Below are positions 56,074 through 64,000 of a stretch of DNA of 64,000 nt, in pieces; position 1 is the stretch's first letter, and every line of letters begins with the position of its first letter. The notes beneath the pieces were generated by a model. That model was not told the origin of the DNA, did no database searches, and was given only the letters and a program-made list of their open reading frames with translations. The position numbers and the translations under genes are program-made. Source of the DNA: a virus; the IMG/VR virus record IMGVR_UViG_3300028298_000005, positions 1 to 64,000 of that record; one strand, 5' to 3'.

Positions 56074-56459
56074 TAACTGCAATAATGTTTGGTTTGTTGT
56101 TTGTGGTGTTTGCGGCTTTAGCAGAAAGCTTTGAATATGCAGAGCGTTATGTTGTCACGGATATTTTACGCGATAAATATTTAAGTAAACTTTGGCATTG
56201 GTTCCAACTGTTTGAAAGAATATTCGCGATCACATTTGGTTTTAGTTTGGCATATTCAATGGACCTAGGAGACGCTATTAAGGTAATATTCTTAATAGCG
56301 TCCATTTTTTGGATAGCCTATGACGGAGCGATAAATATTGCACGGAATAAAAATATTTTTTTTATCAGCGGAGAGAGCACAAGCGCGTTTGACCCTTTTG
56401 CTTATCCTTGGTTGAAGATCGGGTTATTAATTACTTCAATTATTTTATTGCTAATATAG
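56070..56459 (+). CDS. Membrane protein with three or four helices
   Basis: 129 residues. Hydrophobic helices at about 2-20, 50-70, 70-92 and 112-128 (GLLFVVFAALAE, VIFLIASIFWIAYDG, LLITSIILLLI). Between them are charged loops. Could be a holin-like or host-membrane protein, but there is no pattern specific to any holin family and no endolysin beside it. Confidence 0.68.
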   Translation: MITAIMFGLLFVVFAALAESFEYAERYVVTDILRDKYLSKLWHWFQLFERIFAITFGFSLAYSMDLGDAIKVIFLIASIFWIAYDGAINIARNKNIFFISGESTSAFDPFAYPWLKIGLLITSIILLLI

Positions 56460-56470
56460 GAAAAAGAAAA

Positions 56471-56941
56471 ATGGACGAAAAAGATTCACTTGTAAAAGAG
56501 TTTAACAACGAACTATTCAAAGCAGATTATAATGAGTTCAAAGAAGAAATTAGAGAAAAGATTGGTCACATAGGGGATAAGTTTGACCGCATTATAAATA
56601 AACTTGATAACCTTGACATGGTTTACATTGTGAATGGGGGAAGTGACGGGAAAGAAGTTGGATGGAAGAGGAAAGATTTGTTCCAGGTACTTTATGATAA
56701 TGGTGTGAAGAAAACGAAGATGATGGAAGAAATGTTTAAGAGGGAAATTGGAGAGCTTAAAAGATTGATTACGCAACATATTGACAGTGGGTTTAAAAGC
56801 GGTGTTAACAAATTAAGCTGGTGGGGAACAAAGCTATTACCGATTATCATTGTAACGGGAATAGTGTTATCGCTAATATTTGTATTGTTGGGACAGCATG
56901 AGCTTGCAGAGAAAATACAAACTTTAACAAAAAATAATTAG
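56471..56941 (+). CDS. Helical protein with C-terminal membrane anchor
   Basis: 156 residues from ATG 56471 (AGGA upstream); the frame is open further upstream but overlaps the previous gene. Long charged helices (EEIREKIGHIGDKFDRIIN, EMFKREIGELKRLI) and one transmembrane helix at about 121-142 (LLPIIIVTGIVLSLIFVLL). Tail-anchored organisation. Together with the preceding gene it might form a lysis or entry pair. Unknown. Confidence 0.62.
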   Translation: MDEKDSLVKEFNNELFKADYNEFKEEIREKIGHIGDKFDRIINKLDNLDMVYIVNGGSDGKEVGWKRKDLFQVLYDNGVKKTKMMEEMFKREIGELKRLITQHIDSGFKSGVNKLSWWGTKLLPIIIVTGIVLSLIFVLLGQHELAEKIQTLTKNN

Positions 56942-56951
56942 AGTTGATGAA

Positions 56952-59900
56952 ATGATTTCTTACAAATTACCGGATTATGAAGGCGGATTTATTACCAAAT
57001 CAGTTGAATGTAATTGCATTGTTACGCGGGATGCTAACGGGTACTTACTAGGGAGTAAACCGGTTAATTGTGTAAAGAAGGGAGTTAATACCAACTTTGG
57101 GAAAGTTGTGGATTATTCAACTAATTATGTTGTTCTAAAAAATGGCTCGAATGTTAAACGGGTGAGACGGGAAGATCTGAACAATATTTTGTTAAAAAGT
57201 TTGGACCAACCGGAAGTTATATCTGAAGAGATAAAAGTATCGGGGAGTTTTGAAACTTTAGCGGGGAAGGTTTTGGTTAAAAGTGAAAGTGAAATTGTTC
57301 GTGACTTACTTACCGATCCGGATAAAGTTTTAGCCAGGGGGAATAGCATAATTTTTTCTAAAACCAAAAATGGGGTAGAATATGAAGCTGAAGCAGTAAA
57401 GAAAGGATTGCTTGCAAAATCATTGTTATTAAAGGGGATTACATCAAAAGAATTAGTTGTAACGAAAAGAATATTATTCAAAGGGGTAGCGTTGTCTTTA
57501 AAGACTCCGAAAGTATTTAATTTGAATAGTTCACCGGCGGGGAGCAGTGGAAGTGCATGGAACGCAAAAGGAGGGATGAAACCAAATCATAAATACATTG
57601 AACGAAAACCGGCGAAGAGCGGAGACGGTTATATTTATTTGTATGAACTTCCTTCCGGTAAAAAGGAATGGAGAGATGAGGCGGGAAAAGCGGTTGAGGG
57701 AGGTCAAGCGAGCGCGGATTATCAGTTAGAAGAGTTTAAGGTTGGTGATATTGTAAGACAAGGAGAACGGCTTGGAAGAATAAAGGAATCTTCTACAAAC
57801 ATGCTTGCGGTAAATTTTGGGGGAGAGATGAAAGTGATCAACAAAAAAGAGCATGTTGAAAAGGTTAAGCAACACCAATTGATGAGAGAAGGGGATACGA
57901 TGTTGTATGAGGGAAACGATGCAAAAATACTCCGTGTAACCGGGAAAGCAGCATTGATAAACACGGCTGATAATAAGCTGAAGGTGATAAATCTTGAGAA
58001 ACAACTCGAGAAATACGAGCCCCAAAAAGATGAGAAACGATTAAATAAATACAGTGATGTATACCAGGGAGAAGCAGAGCGAAGAGCCGGACAAGGAGGA
58101 GCGGATAATTACAATATCAGTTATGAAGAACAGCCGGGGTATAAGGATTTTATAAACAACGCAAAGCAAACCGGATTTGGGAGGAAAAGCGATCTTGAAA
58201 TGGTTAAGCGAATAGAGACCGGGAACCGTTTACGAACAGTCCGGTGGGACTATAACCCGGAGACACAAGATATTAGTTTTATGGTTGACGGAGTTGAGGA
58301 TTATCCGTTAAGTTTTATGGGGAAGAAATACAAAATTAGGGATATTACCGATGAAGGGTATAGTTTGGAGGATGCAGAAACAAAAGAAAAAGGTTTATTC
58401 TTATCGCACAAAGATTATGCAGCTCATTCGAAAGATAATGAAATGCGAACTGATTTGAAGCATGAAAAGGTTGGAGGAGTAAACGGATATGAGGTTGTAA
58501 AAGAACCAGCCAGAACTTTTAGTTTTAAGCCGAAATATACTGAAGAGGAAAGGGCAAGATTTGATAAACGCGGCGGAAGCCGGCCCAGCCGTTGGACACG
58601 GGGGAAAGAACGGAGTTTGCAAAGCACAGAGGAAAAGAAACGATTAGTTGAGGCACTAGCCGAACAACGTAAAAAGAATCTTGAAGTTTTGGGGACAAAA
58701 GATTTTGCAGATTTTGAAAAGCTGCACAAGGAGAAAGGATTTTCAATTGGAGAGAATAGATTTCATGCTGTAAAAGAAATTGAGGCAGGAGGAAGAACTT
58801 TTAGAATAAAAAGTCAATTTAAACCGGATAAAATGAGTTGGGAAACATCGATCGATGGACCGGTTAAAAAATTACAGTTGGGAGAAAAGCATTTACCGAT
58901 AACGGATATATCGAAGGATAAAGTTTTTTACCATGAAGGAGGGGATGAAAAAAGTATATCCTTTGATGAGCTGAAGACCATTAACGGGAAAAGTTTGTTT
59001 GAACCGACAAAAGAGAGCAAAGGAATTGTAAGTAATTTAGATCCGATGAAGATTTATTTTGGTGATAAGGATGTAACAAGCGGTATTTATGAAATAGTTG
59101 AGGCAAAGGATTTAGTAGCTTCTCATAAACCGGATGGAACCCCAAATAAAGATTATCAGATATCAGACGCGCAGAACAGAGACCGCAGCACTCCGCAAAG
59201 TATTGCACAAATAAACAAGATTGCAACTAATCCAAATTTTGATTTCCTAAGCGACAGCAAGACCGCACAGGACGGTGCACCTATTGTTGACGAAGATTAT
59301 AACGTTATTGCCGGGAATGGGCGGGGAATAGGCGTACAGCAGCATTACGACAATAAAGGGGAGAAATACCGGAGCGATCTTTTAAAGAATGCCGGGAAAT
59401 ATGGTTTTAGCGCTGAGGATGTTGAGAAGATGGAACAGCCGGTTTTGGTGAGGCGAACGAATGTTGACGCGAAGGAGGCGCAACGACTGGGAGCAATAAG
59501 TAATACTTCAAATATGCTCGCAACGGAGGAACGGGAAGCAGCGAAAGGAAAAGCAACGAGAATTGACGACGCAACGTTTAACAATTTATCAGGAATGTTT
59601 ACTTCGGCTGAGGGAGTACACGAAACACTTAACCAATATCTTGATGAAATTGGACCGGATATTGTGAATGAATTGCTTAAGAAGAAAATAATCCCGGAGA
59701 ATGAAGCGCACTTGTACATTGATCCAAAGAGCGGAAAGATGGATGCAGGGCATAAGGAAAAGGTTAAGCAGATATTAACGCAATCGGTTTTGGGAGAGAG
59801 CAGCCAGCATTTTGAGAAGATACCGGAAGCGGCAAGGGCGGGAACGGTTAAAAGTCTTGGAGATATTTTTGCGCTGAAGGGGAAAGCCGGTGATATTGTT

Positions 59901-61013
59901 CCTAATCTACAGGAAGCCGTAAAGATATTGGCAAAGTATGAGGCAGTTAAGGATAATTTTAAGTCCCCGGATGATTTTGTTAAGCAAGCGGCAAATGACG
60001 CGTTTGAACCGTTGAAAGGGAGCAAAGAGGGATTAGCATTGTTCGAATTACTTTCCGGCAGCAAACCAAATGAGATGAAGGATAAAATACATGATTACAA
60101 GTTAAGCATGGGAGGGGATATGTTTAGCGAAGGCAAACCGGCGAATGAAGCGTTTGATGAAGTGTTTAAGCCGAGGTATGTAAGCGGGGTTAATAAGAGT
60201 TTGTTTAGCAGAATAAAGATGTTCGGGAAACGATTGAGAAAATCTTTAAGTGGAAATGAACGGGATGAGTTTAACAAAAAACACCCGAGAGATAAAAAAG
60301 GTAAATTTGAAGTAAAGAAAGGGGGGGAGTTAAAAAAACTATTTGATGAATTTAGGAGTAAGTATGTAAAAGCATATGAGACACCACTTGGTATTGTTAA
60401 GTTGCGCGAAAAAGACTTTCATAAAATAGTTGGGATACACCAATTCGGAAGAGATGCTTTTGAAAGAATGCTTGCTGAGGGTTCTATAAATTGGGATGTA
60501 ATTGAGAGTGGGGATATCCGTGATTTGGAAGTATTCAATTTTATAGAAGATATTCTTATTAAGCCGGATGAAATAAGAATTGCAAAAGAGGGGAAGCTTG
60601 ATTCGGATTTTATTTTCATTTTAGATAGAGGAGGTATTCAATATTATGTAGCGTTTACAAAAAATGATTTAGTAAGGACACTTCATAATTTTGATAAAAA
60701 TTATATTGAACGCAATAGCGGTAAAACTATTTATACAAAAGAAAAAGGGCTTATTAAATCAATAAGCCCTATAAAAAATCGTCACTCCTTTCGCCTCAGC
60801 ACGGCGAGTGACTTTCCAAGGGCAAATATAGTGAGTGCAGGTATTATTGTCAAGGGGAATCATAAATTAAGCGAAGAATTATTTAATGAATCGTCAACGG
60901 GGAATGACGGGAGTTTTGATTCGGAGAACGCGGATATAACGCAGGGGACAAAGATAACGAGGAAAATAATTATGAAGAGAAAGAAGAAGAGGGACGAAAC
61001 TTTTTTATTGTAG
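56952..61013 (+). CDS. 1353-residue polyvalent protein with DdrB/ParB-like domain
   Basis: The largest gene. Residues 1-190 and 190-700 contain repeated small beta domains (GGMKPNHKYIERKPAKSGD; KVGDIVRQGERLGRIKE). Residues about 710-850 hold a ParB-type core as in phage DdrB-like polyvalent proteins: YEIVEAKDLVASH, YQISDAQNRDRSTPQSIA, IVDEDYNVIAGNGRGIG, PVLVRRTN. Residues 860-1080 are helical. Residues about 1110-1353 start with FNKKHPRDKKGKF and include YVAFTKNDLVRTL, KGLIKSISP and FRLSTASDFP, suggestive of a barnase/EndoU-like (PBECR) toxin domain. It is probably packaged and injected to counter host defence. Domain assignments are by eye. Confidence 0.75.
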   Translation: MISYKLPDYEGGFITKSVECNCIVTRDANGYLLGSKPVNCVKKGVNTNFGKVVDYSTNYVVLKNGSNVKRVRREDLNNILLKSLDQPEVISEEIKVSGSFETLAGKVLVKSESEIVRDLLTDPDKVLARGNSIIFSKTKNGVEYEAEAVKKGLLAKSLLLKGITSKELVVTKRILFKGVALSLKTPKVFNLNSSPAGSSGSAWNAKGGMKPNHKYIERKPAKSGDGYIYLYELPSGKKEWRDEAGKAVEGGQASADYQLEEFKVGDIVRQGERLGRIKESSTNMLAVNFGGEMKVINKKEHVEKVKQHQLMREGDTMLYEGNDAKILRVTGKAALINTADNKLKVINLEKQLEKYEPQKDEKRLNKYSDVYQGEAERRAGQGGADNYNISYEEQPGYKDFINNAKQTGFGRKSDLEMVKRIETGNRLRTVRWDYNPETQDISFMVDGVEDYPLSFMGKKYKIRDITDEGYSLEDAETKEKGLFLSHKDYAAHSKDNEMRTDLKHEKVGGVNGYEVVKEPARTFSFKPKYTEEERARFDKRGGSRPSRWTRGKERSLQSTEEKKRLVEALAEQRKKNLEVLGTKDFADFEKLHKEKGFSIGENRFHAVKEIEAGGRTFRIKSQFKPDKMSWETSIDGPVKKLQLGEKHLPITDISKDKVFYHEGGDEKSISFDELKTINGKSLFEPTKESKGIVSNLDPMKIYFGDKDVTSGIYEIVEAKDLVASHKPDGTPNKDYQISDAQNRDRSTPQSIAQINKIATNPNFDFLSDSKTAQDGAPIVDEDYNVIAGNGRGIGVQQHYDNKGEKYRSDLLKNAGKYGFSAEDVEKMEQPVLVRRTNVDAKEAQRLGAISNTSNMLATEEREAAKGKATRIDDATFNNLSGMFTSAEGVHETLNQYLDEIGPDIVNELLKKKIIPENEAHLYIDPKSGKMDAGHKEKVKQILTQSVLGESSQHFEKIPEAARAGTVKSLGDIFALKGKAGDIVPNLQEAVKILAKYEAVKDNFKSPDDFVKQAANDAFEPLKGSKEGLALFELLSGSKPNEMKDKIHDYKLSMGGDMFSEGKPANEAFDEVFKPRYVSGVNKSLFSRIKMFGKRLRKSLSGNERDEFNKKHPRDKKGKFEVKKGGELKKLFDEFRSKYVKAYETPLGIVKLREKDFHKIVGIHQFGRDAFERMLAEGSINWDVIESGDIRDLEVFNFIEDILIKPDEIRIAKEGKLDSDFIFILDRGGIQYYVAFTKNDLVRTLHNFDKNYIERNSGKTIYTKEKGLIKSISPIKNRHSFRLSTASDFPRANIVSAGIIVKGNHKLSEELFNESSTGNDGSFDSENADITQGTKITRKIIMKRKKKRDETFLL
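60747..60812 (-). terminator. Two adjacent strong hairpins, minus-strand terminator-like, inside the polyvalent gene
   Basis: GGGCTTATT (60747-60755) pairs perfectly with AATAAGCCC (60761-60769) around AAATC. On the minus strand the hairpin is followed by TTTTTCTTTT, a classic intrinsic-terminator form. Just beside it GTCACTC (60781-60787) pairs with GAGTGAC (60806-60812). No minus-strand gene ends here, so the role is unclear. Confidence 0.45.
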
Positions 61014-61033
61014 GTGAATAAAAGATTTTATAA

Positions 61034-61044
61034 GTTAATACATA
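61034..61044 (+). promoter_or_regulatory. GTTAATACATA, recurrent motif copy
   Basis: Lies in the 89-base gap before the structural gene at 61103. Same sequence as at 47177 and 52689. The gene behind it is followed by a strong terminator, so this could be a single-gene unit. Confidence 0.5.
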
Positions 61045-61102
61045 AGAATAAATGTAAATTAACAGAACAAATAACAATAACTTAACACAAGGAGTTAGAA
61101 CA

Positions 61103-61567
61103 ATGGTACAATTCCCATTACTCACAAACGCTGAGGTTCAGGCAAAAGACTTTATGAACCAGGGAGATATTACGAAAGCATTAGACCTTTTGCAGAATCT
61201 TCCGTATGTAAACGTTTCATCCGCATTGGCAGCAGGCGCAACGGGTGTAACGGTAAACGAACACATCTTTGTAGCGCCATGCAAAATGGAAGTTTTGCAG
61301 GCAAAGTTCATTACAACCGCAGTTAACACGGGTTCGGGCAACGAGCCGGTAGTAAAATTGATGGCCGGGACTGATGAAGTTGGAGCCAGCGGCGCAGTTG
61401 TGGTAGCAGGCGCGGCGATCGGTGATGTTGCAAGCTTAACACTCGACAGCGCCAAGGTTGTAGTAGCGTCCGGAGGAAAACTTATTCTTAGAATAGTTAA
61501 CCCCGGAGGAACAATAACCACACCGTTAACCGGAAAACTTCAGTTCATTTGGAAACCAACTGTTTAG
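61103..61567 (+). CDS. Head decoration or structural protein, probably highly expressed
   Basis: 154 residues, small hydrophobic and Gly/Ala/Val/Thr-rich after residue 45 (GATGVTVNEHIFVAP, GASGAVVVAGAAIGDVA), a pattern of beta-sheet capsid decoration or fibre-like proteins. Strong AAGGAG, its own promoter-like motif and a strong terminator suggest an abundant product. Not the major capsid protein by length (much shorter than usual). Confidence 0.7.
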   Translation: MVQFPLLTNAEVQAKDFMNQGDITKALDLLQNLPYVNVSSALAAGATGVTVNEHIFVAPCKMEVLQAKFITTAVNTGSGNEPVVKLMAGTDEVGASGAVVVAGAAIGDVASLTLDSAKVVVASGGKLILRIVNPGGTITTPLTGKLQFIWKPTV

Positions 61568-61582
61568 TTGGTGGTTATTAGT

Positions 61583-61650
61583 AGTCAGTTATCAGTTATC
61601 AGTTGATAGAAGAAATTTTATCAATAATTGATGACTGACTTCTTTTTTTT
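61583..61650 (+). terminator. Strong intrinsic terminator
   Basis: AGTCAGTTATCA (61583-61594) pairs with TGATGACTGACT (61629-61640) over 12 bp with one G-T pair; an inner TTGATA/TATCAA stem lies inside. TTCTTTTTTTT follows (to 61650). The left arm holds CAGTTAT repeats. It ends the structural-gene transcript 16 bases after the stop. Confidence 0.85.
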
Positions 61651-61678
61651 AATTACGAATTAGGAATTAGGAATTAGG
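61651..61678 (+). repeat. AATTAGG heptamer array, four units (first AATTACG)
   Basis: AATTACG plus three AATTAGG units directly after the terminator. The last plus AG gives AGGAG 9 bases before ATG 61690. Confidence 0.92.
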
Positions 61679-61689
61679 AGATTGAGGTT

Positions 61690-61998
61690 ATGTTAATATT
61701 TTACACAGAGAGAGAAGGAGGGAACTGGATACCGTTGAGGGTAAAAACTACACGGGGCAAATTATTGAAGCGGTTGAAAAAATTTGCATTTAAGAAATTA
61801 GCAGAGATTATAATTGAAGGGGAAAAGTTTCTTATGGCTAGTGTGTTGTTCCCAAACGATTTGGTTTACTGCCCTATTCTTAACCAAACAGATAGAATTA
61901 AATCAAAAGGGAAAACTTGGTTTTTTAAAAGTGGTAAACTCACCAAAGTAACTACGAATTATCATAAATGGTTGAAAGGACAATTAGGGATTAAATGA
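61690..61998 (+). CDS. Small basic protein before the DPPY methyltransferase
   Basis: 102 residues, strongly basic with hydrophobic beta segments (LFNPNDLVYCPIL-like; KTWFFKSGKLTKVTTNYH). Translated from an array-derived ribosome site. It overlaps the methyltransferase by 4 bases. Unknown; perhaps a partner or recognition subunit. Confidence 0.6.
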   Translation: MLIFYTEREGGNWIPLRVKTTRGKLLKRLKKFAFKKLAEIIIEGEKFLMASVLFPNDLVYCPILNQTDRIKSKGKTWFFKSGKLTKVTTNYHKWLKGQLGIK

Positions 61999-63716
61999 GC
62001 GGCAGGATAGGACAGTGCGATAGTTTGGAGTTTATGAAAAAGCAAGAAGATTTTTCTGCTGATATTATCTATTGTGATCCGCCGTATGCGTTGGGGAGTG
62101 AAGTTATTATACGCAAAGACGGGAAACCGGATTATAAAAAAGCCGTAGATTTTATGAATAAATGGGATATGCCAAACGGCGATTATTGGGAGGCTTGGTT
62201 TAAGGAAGCATTTAGAGTATTAAAGTACGGCGGGCGTGTAATAATGTTTGGAATGGACCGCCAATTAATGCTGAATAAATATTATGCTTGTTACGCCGGA
62301 TTTGAGGAACAGCAAAGTTTGTATTGGTATTTTATTTCGAACTTTCCGAAAGCTACTGATTTAAGCAAAATGATTGACCGAAACGCAGGAGCGGGAAGGG
62401 AAGTTGTTGGAATAACTTCTATCCCAAATGGGAAAGAAAGTGCATACCAAGGTGAACGATATAAAGAAAAAAGGGAAACTGCTTTTGGGGTTATTCAAGA
62501 CCAACCGGATAAAACCGCGCCATTCACAGAGCTTGCAAAAAAATATGAGGGATACAAATATTCTATTTCACCATTAAAGCAAACGAACGAAACGATAATG
62601 GTTTTTCAAAAGCCATATAAAACCGGAAGTTGTTTGCACGACACTTTTGCGTATGAAAATGGAGATAGGGAATGTTTATGCGGGGCTTTGAATATTGAGG
62701 GAAATAGAGTTGGATTCGCTTCAAATGAAGATGAAGCGGAGAGTAAAAATAAAAATCAACATGAAGATTTTGGCACAAAGCCAATGACGGGTAATAATGT
62801 TTACGGCGATTTTTCTATGATCGGACAAAAGAATTATAATCCTCCCGGTCGTTATCCTTCGCAAACTTTTATTGAGTGCATTTGTGATGAAGTAGTTATT
62901 AAAAAGAATGAGGCGCAGCCATATTCTTACAGCGGAAAAGAATACCAGAACAAAGAAACATCGATGTTTAACGGAGACAAACCACAAGCGCCAAGTAATT
63001 ATAATGATAAAGGAAGCGGCCAGATACACACGAATCCGAATTGTCCGTGTGCAAGATTAGATTTACAAAGCGGAGAATTGCAAAAAGGGAAAGGGGACTA
63101 TGTACGCAAAAACGGAGCGGAACAATTTTTAAGCGCAATGGGGCAAGATAAAACAGACCCGCCAAATAAAATATCAGATACCGGCGGATGCAGCAAGATT
63201 TTACACAAGTGTGAGTTTGATGAAGAAGAGCATGATATTTATTTTTATTTCCCGAAGGTGAGTAAGGCTGAACGAAACGGCGGACTGGAGGAGCTATCAC
63301 TAAAAGGAAGGGAACCAAAGGGCAATAATCAAGGAGTGAGATATTGTAAAGATTGTGGTTTAACAGATAATGGGACCAATAATCATAACAATTGCTCTGG
63401 TATATTTGAATATAAACTTTGTCAGTCTGTTAAGAATAACCATCCCACATTAAAACCAATTGCGTTAAACAAAAGAATTTTATCTCTGTTCAAGACACCG
63501 AACGGGCAGAAAATACTTTATCCTTTTGCCGGAACCTTTTCAGAAGTAATAGGGGGATATTTAGCGGGGTTTACAAATTTTGAAGGTTGCGAGTTAAAAG
63601 AAGAATGGATAACCATAGGCGAAGCAAGGTTTAGTTACTGGACAAATAGAGAGAAGAAAGAAGCTGCTGAAAATGAAGATCAGTTTAATTTATTCACCCA
63701 GACCGAGGCAGCATAA
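61995..63716 (+). CDS. DNA methyltransferase, DPPY type (N6-adenine or N4-cytosine)
   Basis: 573 residues. Catalytic motif IIYCDPPYALGS near residue 24-35, RVLKYGGRVIMFGMDRQ, and a late S-adenosylmethionine region (PTLKPIALNKRILSLF, ILYPFAGTFSEVIGGYLAGF). The motif order is beta-type, as in the SPPY enzyme at 47330, but the sequence is not close. A long insert (about 215-440) with Cys pairs (CLCGAL, CPCARL, CKDCG) is probably the target-recognition part. Third methyltransferase of the genome; no endonuclease partner visible. Confidence 0.88.
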   Translation: MSGRIGQCDSLEFMKKQEDFSADIIYCDPPYALGSEVIIRKDGKPDYKKAVDFMNKWDMPNGDYWEAWFKEAFRVLKYGGRVIMFGMDRQLMLNKYYACYAGFEEQQSLYWYFISNFPKATDLSKMIDRNAGAGREVVGITSIPNGKESAYQGERYKEKRETAFGVIQDQPDKTAPFTELAKKYEGYKYSISPLKQTNETIMVFQKPYKTGSCLHDTFAYENGDRECLCGALNIEGNRVGFASNEDEAESKNKNQHEDFGTKPMTGNNVYGDFSMIGQKNYNPPGRYPSQTFIECICDEVVIKKNEAQPYSYSGKEYQNKETSMFNGDKPQAPSNYNDKGSGQIHTNPNCPCARLDLQSGELQKGKGDYVRKNGAEQFLSAMGQDKTDPPNKISDTGGCSKILHKCEFDEEEHDIYFYFPKVSKAERNGGLEELSLKGREPKGNNQGVRYCKDCGLTDNGTNNHNNCSGIFEYKLCQSVKNNHPTLKPIALNKRILSLFKTPNGQKILYPFAGTFSEVIGGYLAGFTNFEGCELKEEWITIGEARFSYWTNREKKEAAENEDQFNLFTQTEAA

Positions 63717-64000
63717 TGAAATTATTTGGCAGAACAATAGTAAAAAGTAAAGTAATTGTTGAAAATCTTGATGATAAGTTGAAGGCTGAAAAGACTTTCA
63801 AACTTCAGGATAGAATTTATTTTAAAGGTCTTGATATTGCAGTTGAGAATAAAAAGGGAAGCATACGGCGCGGTGTAAATGATGATGGTACAAAATGGGA
63901 AACGTTTATGCACATTCCTTACGGCTATATTAGGCGAACGGAGAGTGTTTCGGACGGTGAGAAGATCGATTGTTACATTGGAGAAAATAAGGATAGTGAA
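63716..64000 (+). CDS. Inorganic-pyrophosphatase-like domain protein, start only (cut by right edge)
   Basis: 95 residues visible, open to the window end; ATG 63716 overlaps the last base of the preceding stop. IAVENKKGSIRRGVNDDG, FMHIPYGYIRRTE and DGEKIDCYIG give the phage InPase-like pattern (GSxRxGxxxDGTxW, YGYIRxT, DGexID). In phages such a domain heads polyvalent or capsid-maturation proteins. The rest lies outside the window. Confidence 0.72.
   Translation, partial: MKLFGRTIVKSKVIVENLDDKLKAEKTFKLQDRIYFKGLDIAVENKKGSIRRGVNDDGTKWETFMHIPYGYIRRTESVSDGEKIDCYIGENKDSE

Noticed and set aside
61103-61567. Major capsid protein
   Set aside because: 154 residues is too short and the composition is that of a decoration or fibre-like protein; the capsid gene is expected beyond the right edge.

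Overview
The window is phage DNA throughout: a large part of the genome of a temperate phage with a contractile tail (a myovirus-like particle). I see no host gene. The DNA is AT-rich, starts are mostly ATG behind AGGAG-type ribosome sites, and the families present (Lin1244/DUF4373-like replication protein, AATTAGG heptamer arrays, Gp37/Gp68-like protein) fit a host in the Bacteroidota/Ignavibacteriota/Chlorobi group. The host assignment is inference. Both ends cut through genes. Major capsid protein, tail sheath, tube and tape measure are absent, so the genome continues beyond the window on at least one side.

Layout. (1) 1-14568, + strand: baseplate and tail-fibre operon. It has a LysM-gp25 fusion, baseplate J, fibre proteins with a shared N-terminal module, and two parts of a diversity-generating retroelement (DGR): a variable C-type-lectin-like target (3299-4948) and an Avd-like gene (4996-5352). 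No reverse transcriptase or template repeat is visible. (2) 14569-18159: lysogeny module. The attachment region carries the 3' half of a tRNA-Val(GAC) gene between paired TTGCCCC repeats. On the - strand follow a tyrosine integrase, a serine-recombinase-derived DNA-binding protein without catalytic domain, two envelope-directed genes and a repressor. (3) 18274-25881, + strand: early genes (two ParB-like proteins, excisionase-like winged helix, many small proteins, possible annealing protein). (4) 25896-33736: recombination module with SbcD- and SbcC-like proteins, split by an insert holding an attC-like inverted repeat, an orphan integron-integrase-like C-terminal domain, an SF2 helicase and an HNH-type gene with a switch-like leader. 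(5) 33740-42529: small accessory genes, a structured-RNA candidate, a second HNH-type gene, Lin1244-like replication protein, SSB. (6) 42546-63716: packaging and head module (terminase, portal, MuF-like head protein, a 1353-residue polyvalent protein, an abundant-looking structural protein) interleaved with three DNA methyltransferases and PD-(D/E)XK nucleases. The right edge cuts an inorganic-pyrophosphatase-like gene.

How it works together. The phage should integrate into a host tRNA-Val gene. Tail genes lie on one side of the att site and integrase/early genes on the other, so the sequence represents the unintegrated or circularly permuted form. Replication combines the Lin1244-like protein, SSB, SbcCD and a helicase. 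The three methyltransferases, without any cognate restriction enzyme, and the DdrB/ParB-type polyvalent protein look like protection of phage DNA. The DGR target would vary host binding, provided the reverse transcriptase lies in the unseen part or is supplied in trans.

Less ordinary elements: the tyrosine integrase coupled to a non-catalytic serine-recombinase remnant; the orphan integron-like catalytic fragment beside an attC-like palindrome; two structured leaders near HNH genes; a recurrent GTTAAYACATR motif before transcription units; and AATTAGG heptamer arrays that supply stop codons and ribosome sites at gene junctions. No non-coding stretch exceeds 300 bases. I see no complete tRNA gene, rRNA, CRISPR array or insertion sequence.
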